Positions 23,344 through 34,420 of a stretch of DNA of 64,000 bases are shown piece after piece (position 1 is the first letter of the stretch; each line of letters begins with the position of its first letter). The stretch spans positions 1-64,000 of the forward strand of contig JAMPIV010021251.1 in NCBI GenBank assembly GCA_024509875.1, in the 5' to 3' direction. Under the pieces are notes generated by a model. The model was given only the letters and a program-made list of their open reading frames with translations, made no database searches and had not been told where the DNA came from. Source of the DNA: Oreohelix idahoensis. Lineage: Eukaryota > Mollusca > Gastropoda > Stylommatophora > Oreohelicidae. Both the position numbers and the translations under genes were made by a program.

Positions 23344-26080
23344 TGTGGTGAGATCAGTGATACCCTTAATCAAAAGTACATTAATAATTAATTAAATAAT
23401 TAAAAGTAGTAAAAACTATTACAAGTCCGTGTTTATTGCCCTTCATCTTCACCTATGCCTCGAGTCGAGCTGTAATTTAAAAGTGTTCGCGCTAAGCAAA
23501 ATACTAGCCTATCCCAAAACCCGCCCGCATTTTCGTCAATCCACCTTGAGAAATTGAAACTAACATGAAACAGTTGCGTGCGTGCGACAAATACTGGTTT
23601 CGTTCGCGTTGGAGCGATAGAAAGGGAGGAAGAGAGTGAGAGAAGAAATAAACTAATGCATTGTATTGTATCCAAGTCGCATGGTAACCGAGGTTTGAAT
23701 TTGTATACTATTGCGTGAGAAATCCTTACTGCTTGTTACCCGCCACCTCGTTTAGGCTAGGCACGCAGTTAACTACGATTCAAATATACATTATGGAAAG
23801 AGCAGAAAAGGAGTAAACTGATATTGAAAGTGAAACTTATTGTGACTTTCAAAATAAACTAAAAAGAATGGTTACAAGGATAACATTGATAATATTACCT
23901 ATAAAATCTTCCATGGTCATTAAAAATAACTTAGAGCAATCTTAGAAGAATATATTTTAGTAAAATTTGTGGTTTAGCAAAAGAAAACCCAAAAATGTTA
24001 ACGACACTAAAGACTGACATAAAACCTATATAGACAGATAGAGCTTAGTCTTCTGGTCAATAATATGTTTTAATATCAAAAATCGCACGAGTAACAACTA
24101 AGATATTGTAGAAATACTATATATTCTTGGACAGTATGACAAACAGACTATCATTCTTGCTCATCTATTGGTAACATTTTTGGGACACAATTTGAAAAGA
24201 GGCATTGGCGTGATTCAAATTTGATTGGTTAACGCCAGGAGGAAAGGAGAGGTAGAAAATGTTAGCCCAAAACTAAACATATTTTTGCAGTGTAATAGCA
24301 TAGGCAGACTGACCAACAGACTACGTAACACATAGTATGTTTGGGGTTTTGTTTTTCTAAACTAAATTCAAAATTTGGTAGTCGACTGATTTCATTGGCC
24401 AGTCCAAATTGATATTAGCAAAAGCTTACAAGGCTCTTGGCCATTTGAAAGAAATTCTTTGCCAAGGGACGATGAGAACAGAAGTGTTGATTTTAAATAA
24501 ATAAATAAAATTCTAACAGTCTGGACAGCGGCAGGAAAAACTTGTGCCATATCTGCCAGTCATTGTTGCTTGTGTGTTTATATTTCATTGAAATGTGGTA
24601 AGGAGAGTGATTTATTATTATGTATTAATAAAACTGCAAAAGCTAGATACTGCTATTGGGAAAAGTGAAGGACATGCCAGGAGCAAAGATTATTGAGTCC
24701 TCAAATTGAATTGTGTTTGAATGTTGCATATTGTTATGACTATTATCATTATTAGATCAGACATATTAGCAAGCCTCTGTGTTCCATGAACACTGATCAA
24801 CATGCCTAGTGCGTTTATATTTTGAAAAGAAAAAAAGAACAATCATAAAGAAGGAGATATACATATATACTCCAATTAAATTGTGTTGAAGACAACTATG
24901 TAAAATGACAGTGGCGTATCCGCCATATGAACCTGAGGTGTGGTCACAGTAGGATGTGAAGTCATAAGAATTAGGGGCTGGTGCATTTGTATGCACACGA
25001 GGCTGACCCCATCATAGCATATAGTAACTAGTTAATTGAAGTATATTCCAGATGGGAAAAGGCCAGGGTGTCTTTTGTTTGCAGGGTTTTATTTCCTGTT
25101 ACCAGCCGGTGACAGGAAACCTGATGATATATATAAGAAGACAGTAAAGTCTCAAGTGAAAGTTTTTACTGAATACTGTAAGCCAGAAGGAGCTTCTGTG
25201 AGCTGATGCTATATGCAGAGCAGTATTGTATGAGTAAATCTACATACAGAATCTAAGGTCTTCTTCTTCTTCCGTCCTTAGCCAACGACCGGCAAAGCAG
25301 TCAGTGGCCATTATGCCTAGTGGCGTCTTAAGGGCAACAGCGAATAGATTTTCTTTGCCGCTGTTCCCATCACGCCTAATGCCGTCTTTAGGACAACGAC
25401 AAATCAATCCTTTTGTTGTTGTTTCCGTAATCAAAGTGACTGGCAAACGGGTGATCAGCCCGTTGGGAGAATCTAAGGTGATGTGCCATAATCTGGGCAC
25501 TCTGACATTTCATCTGTGAATAAATTGATTTCCCCAAAAATTAACTATAATGATCGGGGCATGATGACAACAACAGCTCCTCAAATACATGACTCACACT
25601 ACTATATATTTTATTGACAAGTCTGTGAATACACCTATAGGAATATTATAGTTTATCGTTATAGGACAAAGAGTCCCTTTGGTTTATTAACATTTGTAAG
25701 ATATATTTTCCTCAGTTTCAAAAGACCTGTCCAAAAGAGATTGCAGGACAGGCAGATTAAAATTGTACACAAAAAAAGAATTAATGTTCAAAAATTTAAC
25801 CACAGCCGTATTCCTTTAATTATAGTGAGTTATAGCATGTTGTGTTGATGTACAATCATTTTCATTTCATTCCCTAGACACTAGCCACATCAAACACCAG
25901 ACACTAGAAATAAAATACAGCATGTGTGAGATCTAGAGAGGTAGCGTTAGGTACCCTGAGAATTCATCACCATCATCATCAACTATCAGACTTAGGGTGT
26001 TACATAGCTTGACCTCACACGGTTGACTCTTCCACAGCAATACATCATCTTAACCTCTCCAGCAAATTAAACTTGCTACA
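23344..26080 (+). repeat. 5' LTR of the Gypsy-type element
   Basis: 2737 bp including a 208-bp LINE insert plus its 12-bp duplication; 2517 bp without them. It begins TGTGGTGAGATC and ends CTTGCTACA. It differs from the 3' LTR by scattered substitutions and small indels, such as a 13-bp difference near 26047 (present in the 3' LTR at about 34111) and a GCGTGC repeat difference near 23580. Confidence 0.92.
25260..25467 (-). mobile_element. RTE-like LINE 3' fragment in the 5' LTR
   Basis: A 208-bp insert absent from the 3' LTR and flanked by the 12-bp duplication AGAATCTAAGGT (25248-25259 and 25468-25479). It starts CTTCTTCTTCTTCC, the reverse of a (GAA)n tail, and continues with GTCCTTAGCC and CAGTCAGTGGCC, the reverse complement of the RTE-like LINE end at 6530-6580. 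It is a very short 5'-truncated insertion. Confidence 0.88.
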
Positions 26081-26083
26081 TAA

Positions 26084-26155
26084 ATTGGGACGCTCGTTCC
26101 GGGATTTTTAAATTCTCATAACATTACTACGTAAATTGGGGTCCTGTTCTGGGAT
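26084..26155 (+). promoter_or_regulatory. Primer-binding-site region, apparently duplicated
   Basis: Just after the 5' LTR comes ATTGGGACGCTCGTTCCGGG, which resembles the retroviral tRNA-Pro binding site TGGGGGCTCGTCCGGGAT with an extra base. About 45 bp on, a second similar block reads ATTGGGGTCCTGTTCTGGGA, preceded by ACTACGTAA where the first has GCTACATAA. Only the first abuts the LTR. The tRNA identity is a guess. Confidence 0.5.
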
Positions 26156-26311
26156 TTAGCATTATTAACATCATTTCTATTTAACCCAGGGAATCCCCAT
26201 TATTAATATTGCCCAAGATTTGGGAAATTGATGAATTGTCAGAGCCTGGAATAATTAATTAGAGTTGTACTTATTTTAGAAATAGAGTTAGAACATTTTA
26301 GAATTGATCAG

Positions 26312-28324
26312 ATGGCAGACTTGGCCAAATTTCGATCTGCTGCTGTGCAGACTGCCAGAGAGATGGGCATGGATGGGCCAGAGCTGGTCCAGTATGTAAC
26401 CTCAGAGTGTGATAAATTTATTGAACGAGAAGATAGGAAGTTAGAAGCAGAAAGAAGATTACAAATTGAAGCAGATAAAGAAATTAAAAGGTTAAAAATT
26501 GAGGCTGACAAAGAGGCAAGGGCATGGGAGGCTGAGATTAAACGGCTCCAATTTGAAGAAAAGAAATTGGAGGCCGAGGCTAAGAAACGGGAGGCAGAAA
26601 GAAAAGAAAAGAGATTGGCTGCAGAACGGGAGGCAGAAAGAGAAGAAAAGAGATTGTCTGCAGAACGGGAAGCAGAAAAAGAGGATAAAAGATTACAGAG
26701 GGAGCACGAGCTACGACTAAGGGAGTTGGAATTGCAAGGCCATGCTCCTGAAAATGGTCACAGCCCATCTACCTCTGATGCTACTGCCAGTCAGGGGAGC
26801 TCCAGCTCAGCCATGGGGTTTCATTTAGATCATTTTGTTGAAAAAGATGATGACATAGAGTCATTCTTAAGCAGATTCGAGGTACTAGCTACAACCTATT
26901 GGTTAGAAAAAGAAAGGTGGAGTCTAAAGTTATCCCAGGGTCTTAGGGGAGCATCTTATGAAGTTTTTGCAAAAATGAGCAGGGATGACCGAGACAACTA
27001 TGACTTGTTAAAGCAGGCTCTTTTGATTAGATACGAGAAGAATGGTGAGTTTTATAGAAAGAGGTATAGAAATGCCAAGCTTTTGTCTGGGGAGACATAC
27101 CACCAATTCTCTGCCAGATTGGAAACCTATTTGGAGAAATGGACTGCTCTGGGGAAAACTCAAGATCTTAGAAAAATGATCATGATAGAGCAATTGAGAG
27201 AGTCCATGGCTCCAGACCTGAGAAAGTTTCTCATGGAACAAAGTGCAGAGAGGTTGGGTGAGGTACTTAATGTCGCTGAGAGGTATCAGGCGGCCCAGGC
27301 AGAAGTAGTTGGCGCAAGAAAGAAACATATAGATAACAATAAAGCCCCACAAAACTCAAATGCATTTGATAATAGAGATCAGAGTAACCGAGGTAAACCC
27401 AACTTTGATAGGCCAAGAATTGACCATAGAGATAGAAACTCGCAATTCAATGACAGGAGACCCTTTAGACAGGAAGGAAAATATTGTAAAATATGTAGGA
27501 TGAATAATCATAATACAATTGAATGTGGTAGGAAAGTTCCTCCATATCGCGCGACATGCATGATAACAGTGGACAAGGGAAGAAAGAAGGACTTGCCTAC
27601 AGAACAGCATGAACCTCATCATCCCCCCATCTGTGAAGAAGTGCCATGTAATGGTGCCAGAGTCAGGTGCCTTTACGATTCCGGTTTGGAATATGACTCT
27701 GTTGTGAGTGCAACCCTGGTGCACCCTGACCAGTATACCACAGAGAAAGTGGAAATACAAGGGGCCCTAAAGGGAACAGCTACCATGACACTTCCCGTAG
27801 CCGAGATCAATGTCAAGACTAGGTACGTGGAAGGAGTGATTAGAGCAGACATGTGTGACGACCCTAACTACCCGCTGGTGTTAGGAAAGAAATACGTGTT
27901 TTTAGGAAGCCCTGTAAAACCTGTGGTAATGGCCACGCTTCAGGTCAGGTCGATCCCTAGCAAGGAGGAAACACCACCACTACACATTCATCCTAAGCAG
28001 ATGAGAAAGGCCCAGGCAAAGGACAAATCATTAAAACCTTGCTTTGGCAAATTGCCAAACAGCCATACTCACCCTAGAAAAGGACAATTTTATTTGAAGG
28101 AGGGACTGCTCTACAGCAAAGCTAGAGCAGGACCCAATGGATATGGACAGTTAGTTCTGCCCTGGAGTTATAGGGAACACGTGATGGCACAAGCACATGT
28201 TGTACCAGACGGAGGACATCATAGGAGTGGAACCACCCATCAAAGGACATCTGTGACATATTTCTGGCCAGGCGTAGCTGAAGATATTGAAAAATTTGTT
28301 GAGGCCTGTGACCAGTGCTGCTAG
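26312..28324 (+). CDS. Gag-protease-like-integrase zinc-domain fusion ORF (670 aa)
   Basis: One uninterrupted frame. Residues 1-60 are an N-terminal helical region and about 60-145 a strongly charged Lys/Glu/Arg coiled coil. About 165-330 resembles a Gypsy Gag capsid (FLSRFEVLATTYW and later helices). Near 390-405 is a zinc knuckle, CKICRMNNHNTIEC, with C-X2-C-X4-H-X4-C spacing. About 450-530 looks like an aspartic protease: CLYDSGLEYDSVV, then PLVLGKKY. The frame then passes to an H2C2 integrase N-domain (YLKEGLLYSKA, histidines near 619 and 623, CDQC at 666-669). RT, RNase H and the integrase catalytic core are missing, so an internal deletion joined PR to IN in frame. The start is the first ATG after the binding-site region. 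Confidence 0.88.
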   Translation: MADLAKFRSAAVQTAREMGMDGPELVQYVTSECDKFIEREDRKLEAERRLQIEADKEIKRLKIEADKEARAWEAEIKRLQFEEKKLEAEAKKREAERKEKRLAAEREAEREEKRLSAEREAEKEDKRLQREHELRLRELELQGHAPENGHSPSTSDATASQGSSSSAMGFHLDHFVEKDDDIESFLSRFEVLATTYWLEKERWSLKLSQGLRGASYEVFAKMSRDDRDNYDLLKQALLIRYEKNGEFYRKRYRNAKLLSGETYHQFSARLETYLEKWTALGKTQDLRKMIMIEQLRESMAPDLRKFLMEQSAERLGEVLNVAERYQAAQAEVVGARKKHIDNNKAPQNSNAFDNRDQSNRGKPNFDRPRIDHRDRNSQFNDRRPFRQEGKYCKICRMNNHNTIECGRKVPPYRATCMITVDKGRKKDLPTEQHEPHHPPICEEVPCNGARVRCLYDSGLEYDSVVSATLVHPDQYTTEKVEIQGALKGTATMTLPVAEINVKTRYVEGVIRADMCDDPNYPLVLGKKYVFLGSPVKPVVMATLQVRSIPSKEETPPLHIHPKQMRKAQAKDKSLKPCFGKLPNSHTHPRKGQFYLKEGLLYSKARAGPNGYGQLVLPWSYREHVMAQAHVVPDGGHHRSGTTHQRTSVTYFWPGVAEDIEKFVEACDQCC

Positions 28325-28696
28325 GTAAATTCCACATGTTGGAAAACTAATAAACAGATGCCAGCCAAGCATTCTGAAAAACATGGGCCTAAAAATCAAA
28401 AGGAAAACAAACATAATAGGGTAGACACAGAGGATAGGTATGCACCTTCCCACAAACAGTCTTCCCCAAAAATATTTAGATTGGCAACTCTGCGTATGGC
28501 ACCCAGAGAAAACATAAACAAAGACCAGTCATCCCCTGATCAATTTGATGCAGCATTCCGGGAACTGGAAAAGATTAGCATTGAAGATAATCCGCCAAAA
28601 TTGAAACCGAAACAAAAAGTTAACGTAAGAAAAGTGGGGAGTGGACGATTGAGGAATTGGGAAAATGCTCAAATCGCTTCACAATATGGCTATTAA
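28325..28696 (+). pseudogene. Same-frame extension after an in-frame TAG
   Basis: The only thing separating this from the 670-codon frame is one TAG at 28322-28324; the next 123 codons are open in the same frame, with the first ATG at 28358. The product is lysine-rich and has no domain I recognise (RMAPRENINKDQ, KPKQKVNVRKVGSG). It may be the retained C-terminal end of a Pol-type polyprotein. Whether the TAG is a mutation or is read through cannot be told from one copy. Confidence 0.45.
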
Positions 28697-29445
28697 TTTA
28701 GCATTATAAGGGCACCGGTGACAGTGGTAGTTAACCGGCCCCACCCAGTCCAATTGGAAGTATTGTACGGACATTGGATGGAGATCACCCACATAGTATA
28801 GCAATGCTAAAAGGGCGAATTGATTTCTGATGCAGAAATTCGTTTCCCCACATTAGTTATTATTTCACCAAATTGTCGTTAGGCGGAGAAATCAGTTGGT
28901 GACTATGGCCTCCATTTGAGTGACACCTTATGGAATCATATATGAATATTATTAAAGGGTGTTTCCAAATTCAAGTCAAGCCAGAGCGCAGACCACTAGA
29001 TGGCTGTGTGCACATCGGAGAGGAGCACATTGAATTCAAATGTTGCTTTTTGGGATTGAAATTACTCTGAGTGTTTTATCCAGGCTGATAAAGGAATTAC
29101 TGGATCCTCTACATAACTCTGCTATCACCATGTTATAGATTCATTCCTTACAACGATTGCAACCTTGAGGAAATTCTAAGAACCTCTGGACATGTCAATG
29201 AAGACTCAGAGAAGAGAAATGGTGAACATTGATCAATAATTCAGCAGTAGACAGGCAGTAACACCTGCAGCTGAAAAAAGATTCTTGGATTGCAGAGGTC
29301 TGGGGCAACCTTCGTTAGTAGTGCCTACTTTGAATGACCCCACTGCAGAAATCTACGATAATAAAGGCCGAGTAAGGCTTTGTTGAGTTCAGTTGATCTA
29401 ATGTGTATCACAGATTTTAAACTTGCACGTGGGTGCATGTTCTTA
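28697..29445. other. Gypsy-type element 3' noncoding interior
   Basis: Sequence between the last open frame and the polypurine run. No envelope-like or other frame is visible. Confidence 0.6.
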
Positions 29446-29457
29446 ACAGGGGGGATG
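29446..29457 (+). promoter_or_regulatory. Polypurine tract of the Gypsy-type element
   Basis: ACAGGGGGGATG directly precedes the 3' LTR. A G-rich purine run in this position is the usual plus-strand primer. Its last five bases, GGATG, are the same as the target duplication. Confidence 0.65.
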
Positions 29458-29501
29458 TGTGATGAGATCAGTGATACCCTTAATCAAAAGTACATTAATA
29501 A

Positions 29502-31672
29502 CACTGACAAACAACATTTTTCTTTCTTATATAAGAATAAGTGTTCTTAGGTCAGTTTCTTGCGCTGATTTCAAATCTGAAATCCGTTTATCTCTATCAC
29601 GTCGGGTTCTTAAGATATTTGTGAATAAATATATTTTTAGGAAACCGTTATTTGCTCCGTTTCATTTTTACTATATAACTTATTAAAAATTAATAAAATG
29701 CAAAATAATTCTACTTTTTATACTGCTAAAAGATGCATGACATATGTTACGCTATTTTTCAAATAGTTACTGTATTTTGAAATAATTCTGAGCGAAATAT
29801 GGCTTCTAGAAGTTGTAGAAATTCGGCTGATCTGTTCTGTTACGTGTGCGGATATTTTACCGATCGTGTTCACCAGAAAAACTTTACACCATTACTAAAG
29901 AAAGCATATGAACTTTATTTCGATTCGAAAGTTGATGATGCAAATAAATCTTGGAAGCCAAATGCAGTTTGTTCGACTTGTGCAAATACATTGGCAGGTT
30001 GGTTACGAAAATCGCCGAAGCATAAGTCGATGCCTTTTGGAGTGCCAGTAATATGGCGTGAACCGACAAATCACGCTACTGATTGTTACTTCTGCTTGAC
30101 AAATATCCATGGTTTCACTTTTAAAACTAGAAAGTCTGTGGTTTATCCAAATATTGAATCGGTTTCGAAACCAGTGCCTCATGATCCAATCACGTGTCCG
30201 ATCCCAGTTCCACCAGAACAATATCCGTTAGACGTGAATGAACCATCAGAAAGTGATAGTTTACGTGCTTTTGAAACTAATTCTGACTTGGATTATATAC
30301 CGGTGAATGATGGTGTTCACTTAATTAACCATTCAGAACTTTCAGATCTAATACGTGATCTCGCTCTTATCAAGCGGAATTACTCGGTTCGCGACTCAAA
30401 GAATGGAATCTTTTAGCGCCCAATACTCCGATATCTAAATTTCGTCATAGACACAGAGAACTTGTTCAATACTTCGAGATGGATGATGACATTTGCTATT
30501 GCAAAGATGTAAACGGTCTAATGGTGCAGCTCGGTCATGAGCACATAGTCAACAAATGGCGACTTTTCATCGACTCTTCCAAGACTAGTCTAAAAGCCAT
30601 GTTATTGCATAACGGAAATTTATTTTCATCAATTCCAGTCGCCTACTCTGTTCATATGAAAGAAACTTATGACAATATGGCTATACTTTTGGCAAAAATA
30701 AAGTACAATGACTACCAATAGCGGATTTGTGGAGACCTAAAGGTCATTGCAATTCTCACGGGCATGCAGACTGGGTATACTAAATTTTGTTGCTTCCTAT
30801 GTGAATGGGACAGCCGCAACAGACAGGAACATTGTGCAAGAAAGGTGTGGCCTATCAGGGATCGTATGCAGCTCGGGCATAAAAATGTAATACACGAGCC
30901 ATTAGTTAACAAAGACAGCATCATTACACCGTTACATATAAAGTTGGGGCTCATGAAGAATTTCGTAAAAGCGTTAGATAAAACGAGCAAAGCTTTCACT
31001 TATCTTCGAGAAAAGTTTCCGCATGTTAGCGATGCAAAGGCAAAGGAAGGTATCTTTGTAGAACCTCATATTAGGAAAGTTATTGCAGACAAACAATTCG
31101 AGAACTTGTTACATGGTAGTGAACTTCGCGCATGGATGGCATTCAAATCGATCATCGATAACTTTCTGGGAAATCACAAATCTGTAGACTATGTGCATAC
31201 TGTTAAGCAGTGCATAGATGCATACAGAATTATGGGCTGTAACATGTCCCTCAAAATCCATTTGCTCGATTCGCATCTTGACTTTTTCCCTGACAACCTT
31301 GGCGAAGTCAGCGATGAACATGGAGAATGATTCCATCAAGATATCGCCGTAATGGAGTCACCTTATCAAGGACGGTGGAATGTGACCATGCTTGCCAATT
31401 ATTGTTGGATGCTTCATCGCAATGTACCACATGCCATTCACCAACGTAAATCGACTGCAGAGAAATTCAAGCCTACATAACTGTTATACTTCTTGTACGA
31501 ATGATGTTGTAATACTGTATGCGTTGTTAAAAAACTTCAATTGCATATTTCTAGAGATCCCGACCTGATAGAGAAAAACGGTTTGCAGATTTAAAAACAG
31601 CGCATTAAAATTGACCAGAAAAATATAGAAATGTTAGAGAAAGAAAAAAAAATTTTTTTTTGTTAGCCAGTG
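29502..31672 (+). mobile_element. CMC-superfamily DNA transposon (Chapaev3/EnSpm-like)
   Basis: The ends read CACTGACAAACAACATTTTT and, at the right, TTTTTTTTGTTAGCCAGTG. The flanks are TAA on both sides, and comparison with the other LTR confirms a 3-bp duplication. CACTR termini with 3-bp duplications fit CACTA/EnSpm or Chapaev3. It carries a broken transposase of the matching type on the plus strand. Confidence 0.88.
29799..31480 (+). pseudogene. CMC transposase, three lesions
   Basis: The first frame (29799-30416) is a Cys/His-rich N-terminal domain with CYVCGYF, CSTCAN and DCYFCLTNIHGF, then a conserved VYPNIESVSKPVPH segment. Near 30400 the frame shifts and the text continues through 30479-30719 with WRLFIDSSKTSLKAML, which carries the first likely catalytic Asp. 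A TAG at 30719 is followed in the same frame by GDLKVIAILTGMQTGYTKFC (second Asp). A TGA at 31328 lies between SDEHGE and FHQDIAV in the probable Glu region. The frame ends at TAA 31478. One frameshift and two stops make it inactive; catalytic assignments are inference from the family layout. Confidence 0.8.
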
Positions 31673-34420
31673 TAATTAATTAAATAATTAAAAGTAGTAA
31701 AAAATATTACAAGCCCGTGTTTATTGCCCTTCATCTTCACCTATGCCTTGAGTCGAGCTGTAATTTAAAAGTGTTCGTGCTAAGCAAAATACTAGCCTAT
31801 CCCAAAACCCGCCCGCGTTTTCGTCACTCCGCCTTGAGAAATTGAAACTAACATGAAACAGTTGCGTGCAACAAATACTGGTTTCGTTCGCGTTGGAGCG
31901 ATAGAAAGGGAGGAAGAGAGTGAGAGAAGAAATAAACTAATGAATTGTATTGTATCCAAGTCGCATGGTAACCGAGGTTTGAATTTGTATACTATTGCAT
32001 GAGAAATCCTTACTGCTTGTTACCCGCCACCTCGTTTAGGCTAGGCACGCAGTTAACTACGATTCAAATATACATTATGGAAAGAGCAGAAAAGGAGTAA
32101 ACCGATATTGAAATTGAAACTTATTGTGACTTTCAAAATAAACTAAAAAGAATGGTTACAAGGATAACATTGATAATATTACCTATAAAATCTTCCATGG
32201 TCATTAAAAATAACTTAGAGCAATCTTAGAAGAATATATTTTAGTAAAATTTGTGGTTTAGCAAAAGAAAACCCAAAAATGTTAACGACACTAAAGACTG
32301 ACATAAAACTTATATAGACAGATAGAGCTTAGTCTTCTGGTCAATAATATGTTTTAATATAAAACATCGGACGAGTAATAACTAAGATATTGTAGAAATA
32401 CTATATATTCTTGGACAGTGTGACAAACAGACTATCGTTCTTGCTCATCTATTGGTAACATTTTTGGGACACAATTTTGAAAAGAGGCATTGGCGTGATT
32501 CAAATTTGATTGGTTAACGCCAAGAGGCAGGGAGAGGTAGAAAATATTAGCCCAAAACTAAACATATTTTTGCAGTGTCATAGCATAGGCAGACTGACCA
32601 ACAGACTACGTAACACATAGTATGTTTGGGGTGTTGTTTTTCTAAACTAAATTAAAAATTTGGTAGTCGCCTGATTTCATTGGCCAGTCCAAATTGATAT
32701 TAGCAAAAGCTTACAAGGCTATTGGCCATTTGAAAGAAATTCTTTGCCAAGGGACGATGAGAACAGAAGTGTTGATTTTAAATAAATAAATAAAATTCTA
32801 ACAGTCTGGACAGCGGCAGGAAAAACTTGTGCCATATCTGCCAGTCATCGTTGCTTGTGTGTTTATATTTCATTGAATTGTGGTAAGGAGAGTGATTTAT
32901 TATTATGTATTAATAAAACTGCAAAAGCTAGATACTGCTATTGGGAAAAGTGAAGGACATGCCGGGAGCAAAAATTATTGAGTCCTCAAATTGAATTGTG
33001 TTTGAATGTTGCATATTGTTATGACTATTATTATCATTATTAGATCAGACATATTAGCAAGCCTCTGTGTTTCATGAACACTGATCAACATGCCTAGAGC
33101 GTTTATATTTTGAAAAAAAAAAGAACAATCATAAAGAAGGAGATATACATATATACTCCAATTAAATTGTGTTGAAGACAACTATGTAAAATGACAGTGG
33201 CGTATCCGCCATATGGACCTGAGGTGTGGTCACAGTAGGATGTGAAGTCATAAGAATTAGGGGCTGGTGCATTTGTATGCACACGAGGCTGACCCCATCA
33301 TAGCATATAGTAACTAGTTAATTGAAGTATATTCCAGATGTGAAAAGGCGAGGGTGTCTTTTGTTTGCAGGGTTTTATTTCCTGTTACCAGCCGGTGACA
33401 GGAAACCTGATGATATATATAAGAAGACAGTAAAGTCTCAAGTGAAAGTTTTTACTGAATACTGTAAGCCAGAAGGAGCTTCTGTGAGCTGACGCTATAT
33501 GCAGAGCAGTATTGTATGAGTGAATCTACATTCAGAATCTAAGGTGATGTGCCATAATCTGGGCACTCTGACATTTCATCTGTGAATAAATTGATTTCCC
33601 CAAAAATTAACTATAATGATCGGGGCATGATGACAACAACAGCTCCTCAAATACATGACTCACACTACTATATATTTTATTGACAAGTCTGTGAATACAC
33701 CTATAGGAATATTATAGTTTATCGTTATAGGACAAAGAGTCCCTTTGGTTTATTAACATTTGTAAGATATATTTTCCTCAGTTTCAAAAGACCTGTCCAA
33801 AAGAGATTGCAGGACAGGCAGATTAAAATTGTACACAAAAAAAGAATTAATGTTCAAAAATTTAACCACAGACGTATTCCTTTAATTATAGTGAGTTATA
33901 GCATGTTGTGTTGATGTACAATCATTTTCATTTCATTCCCTAGACACTAGCCACATCAAACACCAGACACTAGAAATAAAATACAGCACGTGTGAGATCT
34001 AGAGAGGTAGCGTTAGGTACCCTGAGAATTCATCACCATCATCATCAACTATTAGACTCGGGGTCTTACATAGCTTGACCTCACACAGTTGACACTTCCA
34101 CAGCAATACATCATTCTATTATAACATCTTAACTTCTCCAGCAAATTAAACTTGCTACAGGATGGCCGCCGACCGAGCAAAGTGGAAGCAGTTTGTTGCT
34201 GCCCTACAAGACGCCACCAGGCATGATGGCCACTGACTGCTTTGAGGGTCGGCAGCTAAGGATCAAAGAAGAAGTCTTACTGAGGCAAAGGACAAATGTT
34301 ACTACCAAAGAGTTTTTGCCACGAACAACGCATGAAAGCAGCATAGAAAAGGAGTGAAAATTAACGGATACAAATTGCTAAGAAAGGTGACTCTGGTAAA
34401 TCCAAGTCAGAAAATGTTTC

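Larger units (their letters stand above)
23344..34159 (+). mobile_element. Gypsy-type LTR retrotransposon, non-autonomous, 10.8 kb
   Basis: Two LTRs starting TGTGRTGAGATCAG and ending TTGCTACA, flanked by a 5-bp target duplication GGATG (23339-23343 and 34160-34164). With later inserts removed, the LTRs are about 2.52 kb and clearly similar along their length. The 3.4-kb interior has one long frame with Gag, a protease-like region and only the integrase zinc-binding part; reverse transcriptase and RNase H are absent. The 5' LTR carries a LINE fragment and the 3' LTR a CMC transposon. The target was an older LINE. Confidence 0.93.
29458..34159 (+). repeat. 3' LTR of the Gypsy-type element
   Basis: 4702 bp including a 2171-bp CMC transposon with its 3-bp duplication; about 2528 bp without them. 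It starts TGTGATGAGATCAG and ends TTGCTACA. It aligns with the 5' LTR throughout but lacks the LINE fragment of the latter. Confidence 0.92.
21737..34272 (+). mobile_element. RTE-like LINE, 5'-truncated, split by an LTR element
   Basis: The LINE parts are 21737-23343 and 34165-34272, about 1.7 kb in all. Target duplication AGTCTTACT flanks the whole (21728-21736 and 34273-34281). The coding remains include a linker before RT, RT text such as GRTIIQRMSKAVDHKLRKEQ and AGFRKNRRCVDQI, an ADDISLLA catalytic box near 22640, and the C-terminal GHVLRRDP and KRKRGRPKTTWRRTV tail. Many frameshifts break it. The protein end is interrupted at 23343 by the Gypsy-type element, and its last 108 bp, with a GAAGAAG tail, reappear at 34165. 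Confidence 0.9.
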
